Assembly (NCBI GenBank): GCA_018815555.1
Contig: JAHIWF010000158.1
Coordinates: 1-45,677, forward strand
Direction: 5' to 3'
Source: Spirochaetota bacterium
GTDB lineage: Bacteria > Spirochaetota > Spirochaetia > Treponematales > UBA12059
DNA: 45,677 bases
Shown: positions 40,229 through 45,677 of the stretch, piece by piece
Layout: each line of letters opens with the position of its first letter
Position numbering within the stretch: position 1 is the stretch's first letter
Notes under the pieces: generated by a model
Told to the model about the DNA's origin: nothing
Seen by the model: only the letters and a program-made list of their open reading frames with translations
Database searches by the model: none
Position numbers and translations under genes: made by a program

Positions 40229-42248
40229 TACCGCGGCCGGCCGTCTCTCCTGCCTGGTTAAGCAGATCCTGTATGCTTGCCTGATGCCGCAGAGGATTGG
40301 CGGTAATGCGCCGGATTTTCTTGCGGGCATACATACGGGCATCCGCCGCCGAAATCAGCGTATCCACATCCGTACCATCAGATGGATAGCCGGCCCTGCC
40401 GATACTGAGTTCGATACTTACCTGATGGCCTTCGATGTCGGCCGAAGTGTCAAACAGCCGCTCTATATCATTAACAAGCACCGGAGCTGAAGCTGCCACC
40501 ACCCCGGAATGCGCACCGGACCGACTGATGCAGAGAAACTCGTCGCCGCCAACCCGGCAAATATCCAGCTTGGCCCCAAAGCTGTCCTTCATGCGTTGGG
40601 CAAAAACCCGCAGCACTTCATCACCGGCCTGGTGTCCGTAATCGTCATTAATTTCTTTAAATCGGTCAAAATCGATATAAATAATATATAACTCATCGCG
40701 TTCACCAAAACGGCGTCCGGCCTCGATGCGGCGGCCCAGTTCCATATAAGCAAAGGCCCGGTTGTACAGACCAGTAAGGGTATCACGATACAGCAAACGC
40801 TCTATCTCGTGCTCTTTACGTTTTCGTTCGCTTATATCCATGTAGATTACATAGGCACCAAGATGGCTCTGATCAAGCAAAATAGGAAATGCAATAATCG
40901 CCACATCGATATCGGTTCCGTCCCGTCGCGTTCGGATGGCCTCAATCTCCAAAGATTTTCCGTCCAAGGCAACCATGTTCGAATAGCTTACCGCCTCCTG
41001 CATACGCTCCGGAGCGACAATCAAGTCATTCAGATTGCGGCCAAGCGTCTCCTCCTGGGTATAGCCGAACAAGCGCTCAAACGGTTTGTTAACCTTCCGT
41101 ACCAAAGCCTGCTGATCGGTGAGCACGACCGCGCTGGGAGTGTTGTCGAACAATTGCTGAAAATAAACATTCTCGCGCCGCATTGACTGAATCGCGAATT
41201 CTTCGCTACTGATGTCCCGGTACATTGCGAACATGCCGACCACCACTCCGTGCTTTACAACTGGGCTGCCGACTGCTTCCACCTGCAGCAGCGCACCGCT
41301 CTTATTGCGGCGTACAGTACGCGAGTTCATAGTGTGCTGAGTGAAGATAGTATCATGAAATGACAAGGATTCCTGTTCGTAACCAGGTGGCAAAATAAGT
41401 ATATTGATGAAGCTTCCTATAGCCTCATCGCGGGTGTACCCAAAGAAGGCACTGAACTGATCATTAACATCCAACACTGTTTCGTGCATATCCAGAATGG
41501 CAATAGGATACAGTGAACGGTTGAACAACTGTTCCAGGAAGTCTTCCTGCTCGCGCAAGCGCCGTTCGGCCTCGCGCTGGGCACTAAGATCTTTATAGAT
41601 GACATAATTGCCCACCAGCTTGCGGTCAATGGTAACCGGATAGCCGACTGCCTGCACCTCCACCAGGCTGCCCGCACTGGTTTTGCGCCATAGAGTAACC
41701 TGAACCTTTTCCTGACTGATAACCTTGCGAAATAGCTCTTTGGCAGCCGGTAGATCAGCCTCTGGGACGATCAGACTGTCTAGATCCATACCAATACTCT
41801 CGGCACGCTTGTAGCCGAAGAGCTGCTCAAAACCCGGATTCAGATCCATTATTCGGGAGTCGTTATCAATTAGTACAACCGCATCGGGGAAGCGGCCGAA
41901 AAGCTCCCGGGTATACGGGGCCAGCATCGACATCTCGCGGTAGGTTTCGATAACCCGGGGATTGATCTCCAGCAGCAATACCCGTTCAGCCTGGTTGACC
42001 GTACTTACCGATATCTCCAGGTCAAGCTGCCGCCCATGCTGGTCCGGCAGACTGCACTGCACTGTTCCAGCCCCGGAGGCCGGCAATAAGGATAGCAGTG
42101 ATCCGGCCAGCACTGAAGGAGCAGCATCCGGGGCCAGGCCAAAGAGCTGGCGGAAGGCACTGTTACAGTCCAGCAGTGTATCCGGACCGGCTATGGCCAC
42201 TGCCGATTTTATATGATTAAAAATCGCCTTGTACAGCAATTCCTGCAT
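40215..42248 (-). CDS. Four-PAS diguanylate cyclase (PAS x4-GGDEF)
   Basis: 677 residues from the ATG at 42248 (AAGGGGA upstream; the track start at 42296 lacks a site). Four PAS domains in a row are recognised by their similar openings: IKSAVAIAGPDTLLDCNSAFRQLFG, FPDAVVLIDNDSRIMDLNPGFEQLFG, LYPIAILDMHETVLDVNDQFSAFFG, TPSAVVLTDQQALVRKVNKPFERLFG. Then GGDEF: YRDTLTGLYNRAFAY, DFDRFKEINDDYGHQAGDEV, active site RVGGDEF. No RxxD I-site. No membrane segment. A tail of ~35 residues follows the cyclase domain. Should make cyclic di-GMP in response to cytoplasmic cues; ligands unknown. Confidence 0.92.
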   Translation of the reverse strand: MQELLYKAIFNHIKSAVAIAGPDTLLDCNSAFRQLFGLAPDAAPSVLAGSLLSLLPASGAGTVQCSLPDQHGRQLDLEISVSTVNQAERVLLLEINPRVIETYREMSMLAPYTRELFGRFPDAVVLIDNDSRIMDLNPGFEQLFGYKRAESIGMDLDSLIVPEADLPAAKELFRKVISQEKVQVTLWRKTSAGSLVEVQAVGYPVTIDRKLVGNYVIYKDLSAQREAERRLREQEDFLEQLFNRSLYPIAILDMHETVLDVNDQFSAFFGYTRDEAIGSFINILILPPGYEQESLSFHDTIFTQHTMNSRTVRRNKSGALLQVEAVGSPVVKHGVVVGMFAMYRDISSEEFAIQSMRRENVYFQQLFDNTPSAVVLTDQQALVRKVNKPFERLFGYTQEETLGRNLNDLIVAPERMQEAVSYSNMVALDGKSLEIEAIRTRRDGTDIDVAIIAFPILLDQSHLGAYVIYMDISERKRKEHEIERLLYRDTLTGLYNRAFAYMELGRRIEAGRRFGERDELYIIYIDFDRFKEINDDYGHQAGDEVLRVFAQRMKDSFGAKLDICRVGGDEFLCISRSGAHSGVVAASAPVLVNDIERLFDTSADIEGHQVSIELSIGRAGYPSDGTDVDTLISAADARMYARKKIRRITANPLRHQASIQDLLNQAGETAGRGTTPN

Positions 42249-42340
42249 CTGATCCCCTTCACTATCAAGCATCGTACAGAATGCATTATTTAGCAAGAGG
42301 AAATAATTCCGATGGCACTCGGGGATCAGTGTGCCGGAAT

Positions 42341-43270
42341 TTAAATAGAAAGCTGTTTAGTCCACTGCCGGCTGATGTAATTGCGGCGGAAACCAATTGC
42401 TGAATAAAAATCCTGCCCGCTGCCGACATACGCTTTGCGCGCGCCCAGACGATACAAACGGTTCAGCCCTTCTTGAATCACCGCGCGCCCCAGCCCCATG
42501 CGACGGAAGTCCGGCGGAGTACACACCGGCTCATACACGCCAAAACGGTTTTTGTCGTCATACCACACAATGCATACACTGGCATATTGACCATCTGGGG
42601 CCAACACATACAGATCCTGCTCGGCATGGTAATCCGGAGCAGTCTGCACCAGGGCGTATTCTTCAGGAGTAGACCACTCCGCCGGATCAGGATGGTTGAA
42701 GCCCAGGCCCTGGGCTTTGCAGCGCAGATCCAGCCGGCTTTCGGCTTCCGCCATACTGTGGATGCTGAAACCAGGCGGCAGCAGCGGAATCTGCTCGGCC
42801 TCTATGTCAATTTCCGACCAATAGCCGCAATCCTCCGGCCGCTGGTAACCACGTTTTTCGGCAGCGGCAAGCAGCTGCGTGTCATGGTCATAGATATCCA
42901 GCAGCAGCTTGCCATCCGCCGGATTGGCCATATAGCGCTCAGCTTCGGCCAGAATCTCATCCAGCAGAACAGCGGCAGACGGCACCCGCTGTACCCAGAA
43001 CTCGCCATTTGCCTCCCGCCATTCGGTATTCAGCAGGGCTACTATCTGCCCCGCCTGCTCCCAGATGCGCACCGCGTTTTCGAAGTGGTCAATATGGGAC
43101 TTCCGGGCGGTACTGTCGCCTTCAAACATACAGGGATGAAAGCGCCCCCAGTTCCAGCGTTCCAGCCCCCAGTTAAGCGGTTTGCCAAAAGAATAATAGG
43201 CGTCTTTTAAGAAATCGCGTATTTTAATGAAGTCTTCCGGACCTTGATAATTTCGTAGTATTGTTTTCAT
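42341..43270 (-). CDS. GNAT family N-acetyltransferase
   Basis: 309 residues, about twice a single GNAT. The C-terminal half has the acetyl-CoA pocket pattern: SVCIVWYDDKNRFGVYEPVCTPPDFRRMGLGRAVIQEGLNRLYRLGARKAYVGS, with RRMGLG as the Q/R-x-x-G-x-G loop and YSAIGFRRNY as the end. The N-terminal half may be a degenerate GNAT. Acceptor unknown. AGGAGAA precedes the ATG. Divergent from the prolyl oligopeptidase gene. Confidence 0.88.
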   Translation of the reverse strand: MKTILRNYQGPEDFIKIRDFLKDAYYSFGKPLNWGLERWNWGRFHPCMFEGDSTARKSHIDHFENAVRIWEQAGQIVALLNTEWREANGEFWVQRVPSAAVLLDEILAEAERYMANPADGKLLLDIYDHDTQLLAAAEKRGYQRPEDCGYWSEIDIEAEQIPLLPPGFSIHSMAEAESRLDLRCKAQGLGFNHPDPAEWSTPEEYALVQTAPDYHAEQDLYVLAPDGQYASVCIVWYDDKNRFGVYEPVCTPPDFRRMGLGRAVIQEGLNRLYRLGARKAYVGSGQDFYSAIGFRRNYISRQWTKQLSI

Positions 43271-43296
43271 GATTTTCTCCTAAGCGATTCGAGTAT

Positions 43297-43325
43297 AGAA
43301 TATATGGCCTGCCGGCTGAGCTCAA
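43297..43325 (-). promoter_or_regulatory. Promoter of the GNAT gene
   Basis: Minus strand TTGAGC (43320-43325), 17-bp spacer, TATTCT (43297-43302); leader ~20 nt with AGGAGAA. Confidence 0.45.
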
Positions 43326-43367
43326 GGCTACAAATCAGGTTGACTAAAGGTCTACAGCTTTTTCCGC

Positions 43368-43397
43368 TTGACGTTCAACAATTTTGAACGATACAAT
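43368..43397 (+). promoter_or_regulatory. Promoter and embedded operator of the prolyl oligopeptidase gene
   Basis: TTGACG (43368-43373), 18-bp spacer, TACAAT (43392-43397). A perfect inverted repeat CGTTCAA-N5-TTGAACG (43372-43390) fills the spacer, where a repressor would block polymerase. Leader ~50 nt with AAAGGAG. Confidence 0.55.
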
Positions 43398-43452
43398 CAA
43401 GGCTCAACAGCACGCTTACGGCCGAAGCCGGCAAGCGGCTAAAGGAGCAGAC

Positions 43453-45531
43453 ATGTACGACTTTCCCGAAACCCGAAAAGACCAGACAGTGGATGTGTAC
43501 CACGGCAAGAGCATTGCCGACCCGTATCGCTGGCTGGAAGACGATAACTCCGCCGAGACCAAAGCCTGGGTAAGCGCGCAAAATTGTGTGACAGAAGAGT
43601 ATCTGGCCATGGTACCGGAGCGCGGCAGATGGCGTAAGCGCCTGGCCGAACTGTGGAATTTCGAAAAATTCGGTCTGCCCCAAAAGCACGGTCCGTACTA
43701 CTTTTCTTTTTACAACAGCGGCCTGTGGAATCAACCGGCTCTGTATATCTCTCCATCCTATGCCGACCGCGGTCGGCTTTTGCTGGATCCGAACAATCTG
43801 AGCAGCGACGGCACTGTCTCGCTGAGCGCAATCGCACCGTCGCCGGACGGAAAGCTGCTGGCCTATGCACAGGCCGAAGCCGGATCCGACTGGGTGGTGT
43901 GGAAAATTCTGGATACGGCCAGCGGCAAGCAGCTTCCGGACCAGATACGCTGGTGCAAAAACGGCTCGGTAGCCTGGCTGGGTGATGGTAGCGGCTTCTT
44001 TTACTCGCGCTTTGCCGAACCGGCAGCGGATGCCGAACTGACTGCTTTGAACAAGGGGCAATCAGTATGGCTGCACCGCATGGGCAGCAACCAGGCCGCC
44101 GATACTCTGGTATACGAACGGCCGGATCAGAGCGAATGGTATCTGTATCCGACTACCTCCGACGACCACAAATGGCTCATCATTTATGCCTCACCCGGCT
44201 GCAATCCGGAAACCGGAATATTCATCAAGGACCTACGCATAGACGACTCACCGGTAGAACCCTTTCTGGCGGATTTTGATGCCGCCTGGCAGGTAATTGA
44301 TTCCACAGAAGAACGCTGGATCCTGCTTACCAACCAGGCCGCCGGACGGCAGCGGCTGCTTTCCATCACGCCGGGAAACAGCGACCGCAGCCAGTGGCAG
44401 GAGCTGGTGGCCGAAGATCCGGAAGGCCGTGTTCTGGATGCAGCGCATTGCTGCGGCCAAAGCATACTGGCCCTGTACATGACCGATGCCCGGGCCGAAC
44501 TGCGGGTTTTTGACCGCAGCGGCGCAAACATGCGCAAGGTAGAATTGCCCGGCATAGGCACCATCAGCGAGAGCTGTGGTCAGCGCGAAAGCAACGAAGC
44601 CTTTATCCTGTTCAGTAGTTTCGCCCGGCCATCCAGCCTATACCGCTTTGACGGCAGCAGCTCTGCGCTGAGCCTGGCAAGTGCTCCGAGCCTGGCCTTC
44701 AAGCCGGATGATTTTGTTACCTCGCAAGTATTTTATCCCTCAAAAGACGGCACCCGCATTCCGCTGTTCATCGCCCACCGGCGCGGATTGCAGATACATA
44801 AGGATACACCGGCTCTGCTCTACGGCTATGGGGGCTTTAACATTCCGGTGCGGCCGCGCTTCGAACCGACCGAAATGGCTTGGATGGACCAGGGCGGCCT
44901 GGTGGCATTGGCCTGCCTGCGCGGCGGCGGCGAATATGGGCTGGACTGGTACAATGCCGGCCGCTTGGCCAACAAGCAGAATGTTTTTGACGATTTTATC
45001 GCCGCAGCCGAATGGCTGATCGCCGAAGGCTATACCAGCCGGAGCAAGCTGGCCATAAACGGACGGTCCAACGGCGGACTGTTGGTAGGTGCCTGTCTGA
45101 CCCAGCGCCCCGACCTGTTCGGCGCGGCCGTACCGGAAGTAGGCGTCATGGATATGCTCCGCTATCATAAATTCACACTTGGCTGGGGCTGGACCAGCGA
45201 CTACGGCTGCAGCGACACGCCGGAAGGTTATACTATTGTGATTCAGTATTCTCCACTGCACAATATCAAAACCGACCGGCACTATCCGCCAACCATGGTA
45301 ATGACCTGCGACCACGACGACAGGGTAATTCCTGCACACAGCCACAAATTTACCGCCACCCTGCAAGCCGCCCAGAAGGCAGCAGGCGGTTCAGCTCCCA
45401 TCCTTACACGCATAACCACTTCGGCAGGACATGGGGCCGGCATGCCCACTGAAAAACGCATCGAAGAGCGGGCCGATCTGCTCAGCTTCCTGACTGCGGC
45501 GCTGAACTTGAAGCTGGCGGAGCAACCATGA
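43453..45531 (+). CDS. Prolyl oligopeptidase, S9A family
   Basis: 692 residues from the ATG at 43453 (AAAGGAG upstream); the track start at 43384 lies inside the promoter. Seven-bladed propeller (~70-400) and C-terminal alpha/beta hydrolase. Catalytic triad by position: Ser539 in NGRSNGGLLVG, Asp622 in CDHDDRVIPAHSHKF, His660 in SAGHGAGM. Also YPSKDGTRIPLFIAHRRG and GGGEYGLDWYNAGRLANKQNVFDDF, standard S9A stretches. Cleaves short peptides after proline. No signal peptide, so cytoplasmic. The stop overlaps the start of the next gene in ATGA. Confidence 0.95.
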   Translation: MYDFPETRKDQTVDVYHGKSIADPYRWLEDDNSAETKAWVSAQNCVTEEYLAMVPERGRWRKRLAELWNFEKFGLPQKHGPYYFSFYNSGLWNQPALYISPSYADRGRLLLDPNNLSSDGTVSLSAIAPSPDGKLLAYAQAEAGSDWVVWKILDTASGKQLPDQIRWCKNGSVAWLGDGSGFFYSRFAEPAADAELTALNKGQSVWLHRMGSNQAADTLVYERPDQSEWYLYPTTSDDHKWLIIYASPGCNPETGIFIKDLRIDDSPVEPFLADFDAAWQVIDSTEERWILLTNQAAGRQRLLSITPGNSDRSQWQELVAEDPEGRVLDAAHCCGQSILALYMTDARAELRVFDRSGANMRKVELPGIGTISESCGQRESNEAFILFSSFARPSSLYRFDGSSSALSLASAPSLAFKPDDFVTSQVFYPSKDGTRIPLFIAHRRGLQIHKDTPALLYGYGGFNIPVRPRFEPTEMAWMDQGGLVALACLRGGGEYGLDWYNAGRLANKQNVFDDFIAAAEWLIAEGYTSRSKLAINGRSNGGLLVGACLTQRPDLFGAAVPEVGVMDMLRYHKFTLGWGWTSDYGCSDTPEGYTIVIQYSPLHNIKTDRHYPPTMVMTCDHDDRVIPAHSHKFTATLQAAQKAAGGSAPILTRITTSAGHGAGMPTEKRIEERADLLSFLTAALNLKLAEQP

Positions 45532-45677
45532 CAACGGCAGAATTACTGGCGCTTTACGACCGCTACGAACGGAGAGGCGCGGCCTATCCGGATTACGAGC
45601 GCAATGAAAGCGCCCGCACAATCCGCATGACCAGCCTGGATGGCGGTCATAATTTTGTCATCTGGTCCGCGCTCAAC
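45528..45677 (+). CDS. GNAT-like acetyltransferase, N-terminal fragment (runs off window)
   Basis: 50 codons visible, starting in an ATGA overlap with the peptidase stop. The start TAELLALYDRYERRGAAYPDYER followed by a hydrophobic HNFVIWSALN resembles the opening of a GNAT subgroup (ELLALYD-R-...FVLYSRL). Too short for a firm call; translationally coupled to the prolyl oligopeptidase. Confidence 0.5.
   Translation, partial: MTTAELLALYDRYERRGAAYPDYERNESARTIRMTSLDGGHNFVIWSALN

Noticed and set aside
1-45677. Mobile element, prophage, CRISPR or horizontally acquired island
   Set aside because: No transposase, integrase, terminal inverted repeats, att-like duplications, tRNA genes or arrays were seen, and base composition looks even by eye.

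Overview
The window looks like the chromosome of a free-living, probably anaerobic or facultative spirochaete-like bacterium (Spirochaetota). This is an inference from gene style, not from a marker gene: DNA of moderately high GC, a very high density of histidine kinases, GGDEF proteins and class III cyclases, a LacI-type ligand-binding domain fused to a histidine kinase, a lysine-fermentation dehydrogenase, and a corrinoid/URO-D methyltransferase pair. No rRNA, tRNA, CRISPR array, insertion sequence, phage gene or integration site was seen. Coding density is high and no gene-free gap exceeds 300 bp.

Layout. 1-5.9 kb: an edge-truncated MFS-like transporter (-), 3,5-diaminohexanoate dehydrogenase kdd (+), a second MFS transporter (+) and the helicase hrpB (+). 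5.9-9.7 kb: an exported CsgG/FlgO-like protein and a soluble LacI-type-sensor histidine kinase (-). 9.7-12.2 kb: a fatty-acid pair, fabF and an FMN oxidoreductase of the NMO/FabK family (-). 12.3-16.2 kb: a polyamine ABC operon potABCD (-) whose promoter is preceded by helically phased direct repeats. 16.3-20.0 kb: two overlapping phosphorelay genes, HK-REC and REC-HK (-). 20.1-21.8 kb: an XRE-HTH/class III cyclase fusion and plsC (-). 21.9-24.3 kb: membrane Fe-S electron-transfer genes on both strands. 24.3-28.5 kb: an SLC12-like transporter with adenosine deaminase (-), and lipoprotein MsrA (-). 28.6-33.2 kb: a membrane diguanylate cyclase (+) converging on a four-gene corrinoid-protein/URO-D/DUF1638/histidine-kinase operon (-). 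33.3-35.1 kb: a NudC-like Nudix enzyme with a split zinc ribbon and a GGDEF-ribbon-helix-helix fusion (+). 35.1-45.7 kb: a membrane-anchored HEAT-repeat protein, a GAF-PAS-cyclase, a GtrA-like protein, a four-PAS GGDEF protein, a GNAT enzyme, a prolyl oligopeptidase and the start of another GNAT gene.

Two themes stand out. First, two different second-messenger cyclase domains (GGDEF and class III) are each fused directly to a small DNA-binding domain (RHH and XRE), and each gene has palindromic sequence at its own promoter. This suggests self-regulating nucleotide-responsive transcription factors, or cyclases placed at DNA. Second, about eight first-in-unit genes have a -10-like hexamer only 6-10 nt upstream of the start codon and no Shine-Dalgarno sequence, which points to widespread leaderless mRNAs, while operon-internal genes and several others carry clear AGGAGG-type sites.

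All functional calls come from reading motifs by eye; no searches were run. Promoters and operators are pattern calls.
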